A stretch of 64,000 bases of DNA from Drechslerella dactyloides (taxonomy: Eukaryota; Ascomycota; Orbiliomycetes; Orbiliales; Orbiliaceae). A program made the translations under genes and the position numbers. Below are positions 35,604-47,715 of the stretch, piece by piece. The stretch is taken from the NCBI GenBank assembly GCA_020064725.1, contig JAGTWJ010000008.1, forward strand, positions 248,001-312,000, in the 5' to 3' direction. Each line of letters opens with the position of its first letter. The stretch's first letter is position 1. Under the pieces are notes generated by a model. That model ran no database searches, had not been told where the DNA came from, and saw nothing but the letters and a program-made list of their open reading frames with translations.

Positions 35604-36827
35604 CTAAACTGTGGCCAGCGCTTTGAGAGAAACGAGTCTGAAAGAGCCCCACATCGACCCTACCGATTGTGCAATTGTCAAGCGTTGATCCCAATCCGCA
35701 AGGACTGAATTGCCAGCTCCTTGACATGTTATTTGCTTTGAAGTAGGGTCTATCGCGCAAACACAGACGGTGCTGCTGCCGGAATAGAACATGCTGTACA
35801 CCCAACCCCAAGTGGTGCCAGTCTGGCAGGACAGCGTATAGCCAGGTGGAGACAGGGTTTTGATCGTAGTACCGTCGAGAATATAGGTCGCACCAGCACC
35901 TATGGTGTCGACGAACCCAGTGTAGTAGACGGGATTGGAGCTGGGGAATCGTATGAAGGGTATGAGGTACTTGGTACCCGCACCACTATTAGCCGGGTAG
36001 GTCACTTCGATCTTGAACGGCTTGAGGGTCGCGGTGGCAATGGCGCTGATGGTCTTTGTGACGACGTCGAGGTCCGTTGACGTCTCGGTGGCAACCACTG
36101 TAGAAATCGACGTCGTCTCAGTGATAGTCTCGGTAGTCGAGAAGGAGAAAGTGGTCGAGACTGTGACCGTTGTCGATGGAGTAACGGTGGGAGAAGTAAC
36201 GCCCAAGCAACTGCAGGCACTAGCATAGCGGGCGGCCTCCGAGATCATCGCCGCCCCCACGCGAATAGCCCCAGAACAGGCCGAGGCGTATGAGGGTAAA
36301 GTTGGTGCGGCTCTCTTCCTTATAGGAAGAAAGGTGGTCAACGTTGACACGGTACCGAGGTCGACGGTTTTGGTAGACGTCGCTTCGACAACACTTGTAG
36401 CCGTTAGTTCGATAACGGATGTCTCCGTGATTGTTGTCTTAGCGGTCGAAGTTTCGGAGAAGGACAACGTATCCGTGTAGGTGCTATATTGGAGTTTTAT
36501 TAGCGTTCTGATCGGATTTCGATTTGTGTCCAAGGTGGTACAATAATACTTACACTGTTGGGATTGCGAAAAATGAGGTGCAGTCGATGGATGCCTGGGC
36601 GGTGCGCGTGCTCGGGCGTAAAGCTATTCATGTCACTCGGCATCAGTAAGATTCATAGGAGGACGAAATAATTAGGGACGTATATAATCGCGTATATATA
36701 TGGTTGAACAACAAATATATATATACAGATCCTGATACGTACCTCGTAGACAGTTGTCCGCATTGCATTCAGCTGAAGCGGCGAGAGCAACAAAGCTCGA
36801 TCCGATAACTAGGGCTTTGAGGAACAT
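35604..36827 (-). CDS. Secreted Ser/Thr-rich protein
   Basis: Three exons, complement(35604..36483, 36554..36623, 36743..36827), 344 aa. Exon 1 codes for a signal peptide (MFLKALVIGSSFVALAASA) followed by ECNADNCLR. Exon 2 adds ALRPSTRTAQASIDCTSFF, giving the NCLRA...DC.SF module common at the start of fungal wall/secreted proteins. Then follow Thr/Val/Ser-rich stretches (TETSVIELTATS..., STTVTVSTTFSFSTTE) around a central block with FLPIRKRA and ACSCLG. The C-terminal 120 residues look folded, with four Cys (SCQTGTTWGW, CVCAID, ITCQG). No GPI-signal-like tail. It is probably heavily O-glycosylated and extracellular. Function unknown. Both introns have GTACGT or GTAAGT donors. Confidence 0.75.
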
Positions 36828-38376
36828 ATTGTCGGAATGTTCTGTGGCTTCGTCTTCTTCTTCTATGTAAAATCGGTCGCCGCTATTACATGTAGAATCG
36901 GATGGTGTCTCGAGTAGGCTGTTCTTTCAGATTCATCAGGAAGGTGGCCATGAGGCCCAGTTTATATAAGCGTGTTTATGGGCGTGCTTAGACTGCATCG
37001 TCCTGAACTGTGAATTGCACTCTCCTGCGGCTGTAACTAGTGCGTTATAGTTTATACAACTGTAGCGGCTATAGCCAAGAACCCAGTCTCAAGGACAGAA
37101 ACACGAAATGCAATCTCGCAATCCGCGGGTAACCACTTGCTTTCCCCCTTTCAACAAACTATCAAGTGATACTCCCATGCGCTCCATGGGCAAAATTCCG
37201 GCTTGGCCGAATCCCATGCAGAAACCCATGGCAATGTGGTGCAGCTATATCTGAGGTGGCTGAACGCCTAAGATCGATACGGCATCGCTTGCAATCGTTG
37301 GAAATTAACATCTTGAGACGCCTGTCTTAAGCGATCTGCTCAGCCTCAGAAAGCCCTGACATCCGCATTCTATCCATGCGACCTCACAATCCTCTGTGTG
37401 TTTTCGGGGAGGGTTGACAATGCACCACCAATGAATGTCGGCGAGGTTTAAAGTTTCCACGTTCGGCCCCCGTAGAACCTTTAGCGAAATTCGATGCTAT
37501 CCTGCATCTCGCTTTGTATCTACGAAATTAGTTAGATTGAAGAAGTCGAGACAATAATAGCCTACCGGCGTGTACCCGCATGACAGGAACGGCTGAGTCC
37601 GATTACCAATCGCAGAATAGTTTCTCCTCAAGTCCATGGGCGCATGGCAGACCCCCCTGAATAGAAGGACGGTGGGAGCCCCGCGTGCCCTGTGGGGTTT
37701 ATCCACACACAACAAAGAATACTTTCTATCTGCTTGTTGTCGCTCACGATGCTCCGCTTCAGACGAGAAGCACAGCCCGGCTCAAGAGCAACTCTCCTTC
37801 GTCGTTTGTTAATTAACGATACAGCTGCCTTCAAATCGAGCGCGATCATGCTCTTCAGATGCAGCGTCGAAGACAAGCCGAAGCGCGTACACACTGAGAA
37901 AAAATATCGCAGTGCTGTGCCGTCCCCCCCGCTTTGATTGATTTATCTGCAAACACAATCTCGGCGATTCCCGCTTGGCGCATGCCGCGCCGTCAGCCCT
38001 ACCATGCACTAGTTCCTGGGTGCGCCGAAATATCATTGATTACTTAGCAACAAATATTAAATGTCGCCTTCGTCGGAACACCACCATGGGATTTCTTTTC
38101 TCGATAGGTGATCTCAACGAATGTTAGAGTCGGCGGCATCGGCGAAATTCGTTGCCTTTCATTAGAGACGATACGCGAGCATTAGATAGCGGAAAGATAG
38201 ATCTAGAACGGTAGCGGAGTGAATAGATCTTGCTCAAATTCTGTTCCGCAGAGCATTAGAAAAGCGGTTCATACTTCACAGTATTACGTAACTCGTTCCC
38301 CTTTTGACCTCCTTTTCTGTTTGGCGCAGTTGTGGTGGCAAATTACATACTTGTTTCTCGAAAAGCACATGGACTG

Positions 38377-38418
38377 GTCTCGCGAGCCAGACCGCGAAAA
38401 ACACGGTCTGGCGTCTAG
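38377..38418. mobile_element. Inverted-repeat mini-element, copy 3 (hairpin)
   Basis: GTCTCGCGAGCCAGACCGCG is followed after a short A-rich loop by CGGTCTGGCG, so GCCAGACCG pairs with CGGTCTGGC. The outer right end (GTCTAG) is degenerate relative to the left. Confidence 0.4.
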
Positions 38419-39422
38419 CCAATGATCAAGTGCGAGACCATATCTTTGCACGTCCTCCAACATTGGACTCGCGCGTTGGCAATTGGGCCTGGACAGCGCT
38501 TGGATCACTAGTCTCAGCATCAGCAAAGCGTGGCAACGCTGGATCACACCCAATTCAAAGAAGGACGAACTCCAACTGGTCAGCCGCACTCTGAAATGTT
38601 TTGCCGCTGGAGTAAAGTCGATGCATATGCCTGTCCCCCTCCTGTTGGTGGCTGTTGCTTTTCCCACTTCTGGTACACCTCTTGAGGCAGAAATTCCGTA
38701 CGAGTGCATCGTCGCGACGTCAGTCCATTGGCGCCCCTTTTTTTTTTGGCTAAGAGCCCCTTAGCCGTAAGATCGTAAGATGCCAGGTCGCAACTTGAAG
38801 GAGACAGGGATTCCAGACGGAAAAGTGTACCTGACTAGTCGAAAATATGGAAGATTCAGTGTGCCAATGCACCACCAACAAAGTCGGTTCGGAGATTTTA
38901 ATATATCCCGGAGCTTTTGTCGGCTACATCCGAGAACATATATCTGTATACATGCACCTGATTCTATACCGAAGTGATATCAATACTGTTAAGTACGCGA
39001 GAGGGAGAAATATAGTGAGCTAAGTAAACCAAGAAATGGTGGACCACAAGAGTGGTATTATCCGATATAAGAAATAAGCAAGAGATTCGACTACCACACA
39101 TATACGCACATAGTACGCATACCAAGGCGGTGTCTCATCGAATGGTATGTCAAACAGCGCACACGTGTTACATTTTATCTGGTGATGTGTTGGCACTGGG
39201 CTGAGACGGGTTTCATAAGTCATCAGCTCATGCAGGGCTTTAGTCCGGTGATAGTGGCGGTGATAGCTATATGCTAAGCTTCTGGTATGTGCATATGCGC
39301 AAGGACACATGAAGTTTTGGAGTCTGTAAATGTAGAAAACACTGGTATGAATTGTTCGTGAGTGGACCAAACACTCCGTCCCCCCTTGTTCTCGCATCCC
39401 CTGCACTTCCCAGTCTGAATTG

Positions 39423-39472
39423 GTCTTGCAAGCCTTGCAAGCCCACGGTTTACGGGGGTCCGGTTTATGAGA
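39423..39472. mobile_element. Inverted-repeat mini-element, copy 4
   Basis: Left end GTCTTGCAAGCC, in which the unit TTGCAAGCC is directly duplicated. The right end on the opposite strand is ATCTCATAAACCGGACC. Similar in size and ends to copies 2 and 6. Confidence 0.35.
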
Positions 39473-39728
39473 TCAGTATGAATCATATATCGCGATAACC
39501 CGACCACAACGTGTACCGAACCGGTTTCTGTTTTTAATTTTTGGGACGAGCCGACTCCGTAAACTCGATATATCCCAGGACTCGATCCTCACCTTGCAAG
39601 TCCTGCCAGCATAGCCTCCATAGATAACGGTAGCGTAATGATGCTGGCGAAAATATTTATCAGCTCGTATAACGTTCGGGTTTACGCCCCATCAATGGCT
39701 ATTCGCGGTTATTTCATACAAGATGTGC

Positions 39729-39752
39729 AAAAAAAAAAAAAAAAAAAAAAAA
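39729..39752 (+). repeat. Run of 24 adenines
   Basis: An uninterrupted poly(A) of 24 bases, the longest homopolymer in the window. It starts 39 bp before an inverted-repeat element. No flanking target-site duplication or reverse-transcribed gene is evident. Confidence 0.9.
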
Positions 39753-39767
39753 CATCTGACATATCTT

Positions 39768-39903
39768 GTCTTGCTTCGTAGCCCAGAGGACGCCGTCTGG
39801 TGCTCGGGGGAGGGAAAGGCTACGAGACCTGAGCTCTGGACAGATCTAGTATTGCCAGATGCCGGCTCACTGTTAACATGTTGTGCAAGTCTGGCCTCGA
39901 GAC
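39768..39903. mobile_element. Inverted-repeat mini-element, copy 5 (long, diverged)
   Basis: The left end GTCTTGCTTCGTAGCCCAGAG is a gapped match. The right end on the opposite strand is GTCTCGAGGCCAGACTTGC, a good match to the family ends. The pairing of these two ends is uncertain. Confidence 0.3.
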
Positions 39904-40232
39904 CAGGACAGATCCTGATTTGCTTTAACACATACACCTCAAGTCGCAGCCCCATATATATGAGTGTACACCTACACTCCGAGGATTCAGAGGATTCAAA
40001 GGGCAACCTGTCTTGCTACGTCTCATAATTCACCAAGTTGCCAGTGCCCTTGGACCGGTGGAACTATCTCAGGTGCCACGCTGTGGGAATGACTGCAGGC
40101 TGTAATGACGCATTCGAATAGTTACAATGCTCCCTTTGCGCTAGATTAACGTAACTGGAGGTATGCAAACGCATCACCCTCCTAACTTTGCATATATCAC
40201 AGATACTTAGTATAGTATCGTACTTGTCAGAC

Positions 40233-40282
40233 GTCCCGCGAGCCAGATGCCAGCTCTAGAATAGCGGTTTGGTTTACAAGGC
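40233..40282. mobile_element. Inverted-repeat mini-element, copy 6
   Basis: Left end GTCCCGCGAGCCAGATGCC; right end on the opposite strand GCCTTGTAAACCAAACCGC. Size is 50 bp. Positions that differ from copy 1 are mostly C/T or G/A changes. Confidence 0.4.
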
Positions 40283-40601
40283 AAGTATCGTAGGTATTAG
40301 CTGGGAAAGAAAGTAAATTATAGTCCAACCTAGATAAGTCCCGAAATTCCGTAATACGAGTGTAGAGAAGTGATAGAAAAGGTTTTAAGTAACTTAAATT
40401 GAACAAAAACGACTCCATAAAAGAAAAACCGGACCCAAATGCTCAAGCATTGATTCTAAAGAAATTTTGTAACAAGAATTCGAGAACAAAGTAGACAGAT
40501 TGAGACTCGGTTGGAGGATATACATGTGTATCTCATATATGACCCCATATAGCCGGCCTCCCGCCCTTATATGACATAGTCAAATTTGACTAGGGCGGCT
40601 C

Positions 40602-41883
40602 CTATTTCTCCACTGTCGGTGCGCCCTCCATGCTATTCCTGTCGTTGTTGGTGTCCATAAGCACAATCCTCTCGCCCGCGCCAATCGGACCTCTTGGCTC
40701 GTCATGCTCCGGTAGGGGAACACGCCGACCAGTGCTATAGTCTTGTCTGTACCCAGCTCGCATCCTACCCTTCGCTACACCACCAGCAGCGGGCATGGCG
40801 TACCACCATGTTCCGCAGATGGCAGACAGGAATCCCAAAACAGAGCCGGAGAATATGTCGATACCGGCATGCTTGAAGTCTAGGTAGCGAGAGGCACCGA
40901 TCCACATCGCCAGGCAGAAGAAAGAGATAACGACGACGAATGAGAGAAGCGGGAGCGACGGTGGGTGTAGTTTTGATGCGCCATCCCGGGATTTCTCGTT
41001 GGAGTCGTCGTTACGTTTGCGAGTGTCTTGGATGGAGTATGGAAGTTTGACAATAGACGTCTTCGAGAGCGTTAGGACTAGAGTCGAATAGAAGAAGAGC
41101 GAGAGATACGTCAAGCCGGCGAAGGCCACTGGATATCACGACACACTTGTTAGTAATGTTGGTAAAAACAATACCACGAGCAGCATAAAAACTTACTGGT
41201 AGCATGACCGCTAGGGTAGCTGCGGAAAGCCTCTGAAAGACGGTCATGGTCGGTCGTCGTGCAGATCTCCGATGTGACAAGTGGGTTCCAGGCGAGTACG
41301 CCTTGCGGACCGGTCCTAGTGGACTTGACTATGGCAGCAACCTTGTTCCAGTCCGGCTGGCAGACCGATATCATATGCGGTCTGGGCTTGCCAAATACGT
41401 TCTTGAGACAGTTGGAGACAAAGTAACCGAGAGCAAGCGTCAGACCGAGACCGAGCCATGCTCTGTTCCAGTTTAGTAGCTTGTGTTTCCAGACGTACGA
41501 CGCCGGTGCATTACGATTGCCAACCAGTGCCGGTAGGGCTGAGCGAGGCGCGAGGAAGCAGCACAGCAGGATGATGATTGCTGGGACCGCGACCACGAGG
41601 ATGACCAGCAGTGTTACCGAGACGGTATCTATGGGAAAATTTGATCTCGTTAGAATGAATTCATTTCTTGCGACAAATTTTGTTTCGATGCGGTTTCTGG
41701 AATTGCTATCGACATACCACCGTGATATGGAAAACTGAACGCTGGATCGTATGGGTTGAACGGTCGACGGGCGCCATCCATATTGCCCAGTACAGAAGCC
41801 GCCGCTATGAAGCCGATAACTAGGACCCAGTCCAGTAGATACCGCAACGTCACTATCACGACGTCCTTCGTAGCGAACCCCAT
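40602..41883 (-). CDS. PAP2-family lipid phosphate phosphatase (Dpp1/Lpp1-like)
   Basis: Three exons, complement(40602..41128, 41197..41628, 41718..41883), 374 aa. Such enzymes dephosphorylate diacylglycerol pyrophosphate, phosphatidate or related lipids at the vacuole or Golgi membrane. All three phosphatase motifs are present: KNVFGKPRP (K131, R138), PSGH (194-197) and SRYLDFKHAGID (R280, H286, D290). About six membrane spans flank them (near 15-31, 57-78, 112-128, 200-220, 258-275, 290-308). The C-terminal tail is polar. Exon 2 ends in GCT ACC A and exon 3 begins TG, keeping HAT-MAFAG in frame. Which lipid is the substrate cannot be told. Confidence 0.92.
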
Positions 41884-44800
41884 CTCGCCGAATTTCGTAA
41901 CTTCTACCGACTGCGAATGAATGTAACGATGTGAGGGTCGGTCGTAATTATCGGAGTAACGTCGTCGTTGCCAGGGTCCAAATCGTCCGCTGAAAGAAGA
42001 AAGTGGTTGCGTGCGCTCGGCAAATGGTGGGCGGGATTCGATATGATTCCGGGGGAAAGAAAAACCACGGCAAATGCCCTCGCCCTCAAGTTAAAAAAAG
42101 TAAAAGAAAAGTATGAGCTCAAAGAATTAAATCCAAAGAAAAAAGTGTTGATAAAGGTGTCGAAGAGAAGATGTGTAGAAAGGACTAGGCGAGATAGAAA
42201 AATAGAATTCCCACCCGCGAGGAAAGATCGAGAAGGCGGGAATGTAGTCCGCCCGGATTCTTATATATCCTTCCCGATCCCCTTACGACAATAGGAAACT
42301 TGGCGGGAAAATATCCCGCGGCGAGCTAGACTAACTAAGACATGCGGACGTAAGGTCAGCGGCGCCCTCAGGGTCAGGGTAAAGCTGCGAGATCTTCTGA
42401 GACGGGCACTTTCCACGCTACTGTCATGGTATGGATGCGCGACATACATAATGTAGCTTAGGATGGGCGCGCATGGGACAGCCAGGACAGGACCATATGG
42501 CGAGCGACCGCTCCCCTGCAAGGCAGAGCTTCCAAGTGGTTGCTGCTCCATGCAGTGTCCCAGATTACTCCATTTAGACATCGGGCGCAAGCCCAATAAC
42601 TTGTTTGTCCGGTGCATCGGGCACAGGTCGCCTCGGTCAACTGCTCCTCAGGCTCGCAGATTGAATTTTCCTCTCAACAATGGAATTCTTGCAATTGGCA
42701 CCCGAATGACTTGTGCACATCCAGGCCGTAGCGGTTGGCATCGAGGTTAATATCTCGGGCCGAAATGATGAAAATATTACCAGAGAGCATGCGAATACTT
42801 TTAATCTTGTTGTTGTTGTATTTAAATTATTCACATGTGTTATTTCGCTGACGCGATATCTCCTAGCCAGACCGCAGTCGCCCACGGCATTACGCTCGGC
42901 TTACCGAGCTAGGCGTCATCACAATATGAGCCTACAGCCTGGGGAAAACGAAAATGAAATTTTCAGGGCAGGACTTGAAATCAATTTCCTGACCCTTTCG
43001 ACAATTACCAAACGCTTGAGTCTTGGTATTGCCTGCACAGCTTCACTCTCCTCAATACAGCAATTGGTGACGTTTTGTTCGCTGCGCCCCAACAGCTTCA
43101 GAGCTTGGCTGTCTTAGCCTGGCCCATCTAGGCTCTTAGCTTTCGTCGCTTCTCCTCTTCACACACTCATCTCCACGCACCAGCTGGCCCAGCCAGGGGT
43201 TACCTAAGCAAATGGGTCCTCGTCAAACCTGAATCTGAACTGCGATTGGGCCTGGAACCGTGCATCAGAAATTAATTCAGTCCTGCCCGAAGCGAGAGGT
43301 CGTTTGGTGGCAAGTTTGGCGTTCGATGGAGGAAAGAATGTATCGGATATATCGACAATTGATAGTATTATTGCGATCGGTGGGCCTCTCTCCTGCGTGT
43401 AATTATCAAGCATATATTGGATTACGCGGCCTCAATTGAATGCGTGCGTCCGAACGCGGATAGCGCATTCTCGAGCACGGTGATCCCTTAGGCAGTTGTC
43501 TCGAGCTTCGGTTCCCCCGGCCACTCTATTCAAGAGTAACTCGGCACGAGGATGCCCAGTCCAATTAGATAAGGCTTAACCAATCGGTTGTGCATGTGTA
43601 GACGCGTGGTATTCTTGTCAAGGCTTATCTCATGCATAAATTTGGTCTCGTGCACGTAACCATCTGTTCTATTGTGCCTGCCATCAATGATCCGAGGATA
43701 GTTTGAAAATTGTCAATTCTTATATAACCAAGTAAGGGCTTTGAGGATTCATGGTGCGTATACTGTAGTCCGCGATAGCATGCATATACTACTGTACGTG
43801 TTTGCATGCGGATGCACTGAGGCCGGTGGAGAGGTCTAGCCGCCTCTCGATATATGATAGCTCCTAAAGCTCTTGGCCCGCGTAAGAAGACCGTTTCTGA
43901 ACATGCTCCAGAAGCAGGCTTTTAGAAACGCCTGGTTTGTGTGAGTGTCAAGACAGTCTGATGATTCCTTTGTTTCCTGATCTATCGGCACCTTTTTAAC
44001 CTACAGTTATGTCGGCGCGCACAGTATACTAGTAGTGTCCATAGATGGATATAGAAGAAGATCATGTGGATGGTTTATATCGGAACTGGGCAAAGTTTAT
44101 ACCCCCCCTCCGGTCCAATTTCTGGTCAAGGTACGAGAATGAATCGGTGGCATTGCCTCAACTAGACCGGTATGCGCATGCTTCGGGAAAAGAAGCCAAG
44201 AACGCCAACGGTTTGGTTGCATAGCCCTTATCGACGGGCTTTTAGATGGGTTTTCTTATACCTACCATTCGCGTGTTTCTTATTGCAGGAGATATTTGTT
44301 ATTGCCCCTATCCGCCTGGGTCATTTTACGGAAAGGTCTTGAGTTCCTGGGTAAAGGCCGAGCAAAAATTTCCAGGAATATATGCCCTGATACATATACG
44401 GACCGTCATCACACAGTCAGGAAAAGGAGGGTCGGGGCGAGCCGATCAAGGGAGCTTCTAGGACCAAGAGACGGAACGCTTGGCGTCCCCGATCGGCATT
44501 GGCTTCTGTCACCGACTGACTATATATATCTCACTGTAGTATATTCGCAATGTGCGACAGTCGTGCGTAATCTAGCGTGGAGATCAGGAAATAATATACT
44601 ACGTGGGAGCTCCCCGGGAGTTTACATTCCAACAACCTAATTCCGCTGCTTGCGTAGACGTCTAAGCCATCCTGATCAACCGTCGATACAATGGCTCCGA
44701 AGTTCTTGTCTGTAAGCTATGAGCTATGCATTTATAGAATGGTGCTACGTCGGAATCTTGTTTGGTGCGAATACCTTCTAGGGTGGCGCCATGGGATATG

Positions 44801-47715
44801 ATGCCAGCATGTTGACTAGCGGCCGTAAATATGGTACCGCATCGGACGGGCTTATAAAGCTTAAAGCTCTTTAGCATACTCTGGGCAAAAGCCATTGTTG
44901 AGCCCTAGAATGAACTACGACCATGTGTCCATTTTTATATTCTAGATGCCGGTCCAAGTTAACTTTTCCATTGGTGAATAATTTCTACATAGTCATGTTT
45001 CAACGTTCCTGGGCATGGCAGGAAACCGCTATAATTCCAAGAGAATCAAATTAATCTCATTAGAGCCGAATCTTGCTTTTGAGATGTCGAGAGGAACAAG
45101 TTTGTCGTTGGATTGGATTGCATTGGAGCTCTATTCATTGGATAATATGTCTCTCAGCTGCATACCGTGTGGCCACAGAGACGTAGGAGCCTAGTTTTGT
45201 AAATCAGCGGGGTATTATCGGATCGATGCTATTTAAGTCGTGTAATCAAAGGCATGGCGAAGGCATGGCGAGGGCTTGGAAGCCTCGTAATCCAACCCAT
45301 TTGAAGTGTGAATGAGAGATTCCAAATGTGGGATACGATCCTCGCATCCAACGGTTGGCAACGTTGGCAAACGTTGTTTTACGAGCAGATACGACCTGAT
45401 AGTTCTAGGAAGTCCCCAGGAGATAACGTGAACAACAATCCGATATTATTCTAGAATGTGCTGAACTACTACGACACTGTTTCCCCCAGATTTCACAGTC
45501 AATATTAAGATGTGCAATAGAATAGAGTTTGGCTACACGTGCTAGCACCCGTATCATGATTTACTCTGTGATGTGTATAATCCTTGTCTCGCCAACTGAC
45601 TGTCGTATTTCGGTCTCTAAGATCCTTTATAACAACGTAAGCGCTGCGAGACCAAAGCGTAAGTAATAGCTTATGTCAAAGCGGTCTCGCAAGCCAGACC
45701 CGGGTTGTTTTTTATACAAGAATATATCAAGCGCCGGCGTCCAACCATTGGAGACATAGTCAATGCTACTAGAGACCTTGTTGAAGGCTCAGACTTAACG
45801 CCGTTGCATACGCAGACAGTTCTGCATGTCGCGTTGAGTATTTCCATACAAACTACCTGGCATCGAGGCTACAAACTACCATTCTAGACTCGACTCTACG
45901 ATCTCCTTCTCTAATATATCTTCAACTGCAACAATACTCACAATACATGTGCATCACCTACCCCCCGTTGCACCTCGCATCGAAGCCAAGCTGACATAAT
46001 ATCACGCCAGGCCCCTGCTCGCTCCGGGATTCCCAGCGTCGCTCGCGCTCCCTTCTGGCACCAGCTCCTTTCGGGCTTTTCGCGGTTCGGTGTTGTCTCG
46101 CCCGCTTGACACCGTTGCATATGCGCATGTCGTTCGTGGGTGCCATGGGCGAGTCCCGGCGTCCCGCGATGATAACGGCTTCACTACCGCCTGGCGACCG
46201 CCGCGACGTCGCATGATATCGATCGATTACGCCTTCCGCAGCTAGCCTTTTTCTGCCTCAGCAGCCCTGTCCAAAGTCGGCTCCCAATCGCTCGCAATGT
46301 TGAGAGACGCCGACGTTTAATTACTGCCCAGTCGAACCTGCCAAGCCAAGTCCCCGCCAACGGTCGCCGCGCCCAGAGCAGCAGGTCGGGCGGTCTCAAG
46401 CGGCCAAGACGGTTGAACCAGCCAAAGGACCTCCCGCAACCAAGGTTGCCGGCTGCACCATCAGCCAACCGAAGGGCAACAGTACCTGGGAGACCCGGCC
46501 CACTGCTTACCTGAAACACCAGGTTACACACCGCATACTGCCTGGTCAGGCAAGCAAGATCATGGTGGGTTTCCTCCTCGGATGTGCCCACTTTCATCGG
46601 CCAAGCTGGCTCGCGCGAGGGTGCTGACAGAATGCCAACTTTGCAGGATTCTGGCCATAACGTCAATGCGGCTCAGGACACTCGCGGTACTCGGCAGGCA
46701 ACGTCGCCCGCCGTGGGGGGAGAAATGGCCTTAATTGCGCGTTTAACGTTTAGGACCCTGCCATTGCCTACTTTTCGCCAACAATTGCACCATTAGGCTG
46801 GAGCTCGTCATTTCAGGCTGGAGCATTCGTGAATTCATCAAGAGATATCAGACATCGAATCTTGTTGTGGGCTGCATTGCATAGACGGGTAACGCCGCGC
46901 AAGCGCATGGCGGTAGCCCCCACTCCGGCTGATCGGGATCTTGATCTAGTCCGGGAGAGGCGGCGGGCAGATCTCAAGAGGTGTTTTGTTACTAGCTCAA
47001 AGGTAGCATGAACGCAAAAGCAAAGTTTCAAGAACGAACCTTGCCCCTCTTGAGCTACATCCTTTGCCGGCGAAGCACAAACTTCAAGAAACAGCAGAGG
47101 GAAAAACTCGACCCTTGTCGGTGATCTCATGCAAGTTGGTGGTACCCTCAGAATCCCTGAGTCGAGGAGTTCCGCAAATTCTGTTCTGGGCGACCATCCG
47201 ACTGCGGAAGAGGAAGCTACATGTCATCTATGGCACACTAAAGAAAGACCAGCTTACAAGGCGATGGCGAGATTCCGTCACGTTGGCCGAAACTGGCGGT
47301 TGTGCATTCATGACATATTACGACCTGCAACTTGTGCTTGAATAACGATAAGCAGTCTCCGGTCTTTATCACCATAACGCGGCTGGCTCGTTCCGGAGGC
47401 CTGCTGGCATTCCTTGCAATCTACCTAACCATACTATAATACGAGCGTCCCCTCCCTTCCTGTCGCAATATATATATCTATCACTCCCTGGGTCTACCTC
47501 GATAGTGGTGTTGCTGTTGTTGTTGAGTCGTGCACGACGAGAACGAAGCAAGACTCGACGGAATCACGGTAACGGCCACGATACGATCTTTACATCTCAC
47601 GGATTAACTTTGCTCTTACACTGAGAGCTACTTCTTTACCTCCTTCTTGCTCCTAGCTCCTCTTTTATCCCTCATCTCCGAACCCCGCCAAATCGCTCAT
47701 AGCTGCGGTATCACC
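41884..47715. other. 5.8-kb AT-rich gene-free stretch
   Basis: No gene could be supported on either strand. A GC-richer island (about 45,960-46,750) carries open frames (for example 46184-46666 -) of Arg/Gly/Leu-rich, domain-free composition. Inverted-repeat motifs occur at 45596-45652 and 45685-45705, and a solo GCCAGACCGC near 42866. The right end is the promoter and leader of the MFS gene, with CT-rich tracts at 47440-47500 and 47630-47690. Confidence 0.5.
45596..45705. mobile_element. Cluster of inverted-repeat ends, copies 7/8
   Basis: Three family-like ends occur within 110 bp: GTCTCGCCAACTGACTG at 45596, GCGAGACC at 45646-45653 (minus orientation) and GTCTCGCAAGCCAGACCC at 45685. The last is an excellent match to the family consensus. 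The arrangement may be two overlapping or nested copies. Confidence 0.35.

Larger units (their letters stand above)
36828..40601. other. AT-rich gene-free stretch with several inverted-repeat elements
   Basis: I see no convincing gene in these 3.8 kb. It contains at least four members of the GTCTCG... inverted-repeat family (38377-38418, 39423-39472, 39768-39903, 40233-40282) and a 24-A run. Short open frames such as 38284-38709 (-) overlap these elements and have no domain. Confidence 0.55.

Noticed and set aside
39729..39752. Poly(A) run as the tail of a retroposed element
   Set aside because: No target-site duplication, no upstream coding or RNA-like body in the proper orientation was visible.
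46184..46666. 160-codon open frame on the - strand
   Set aside because: No domain, Arg/Leu/Gly-rich, no splice partners; likely chance in the GC-richer island.
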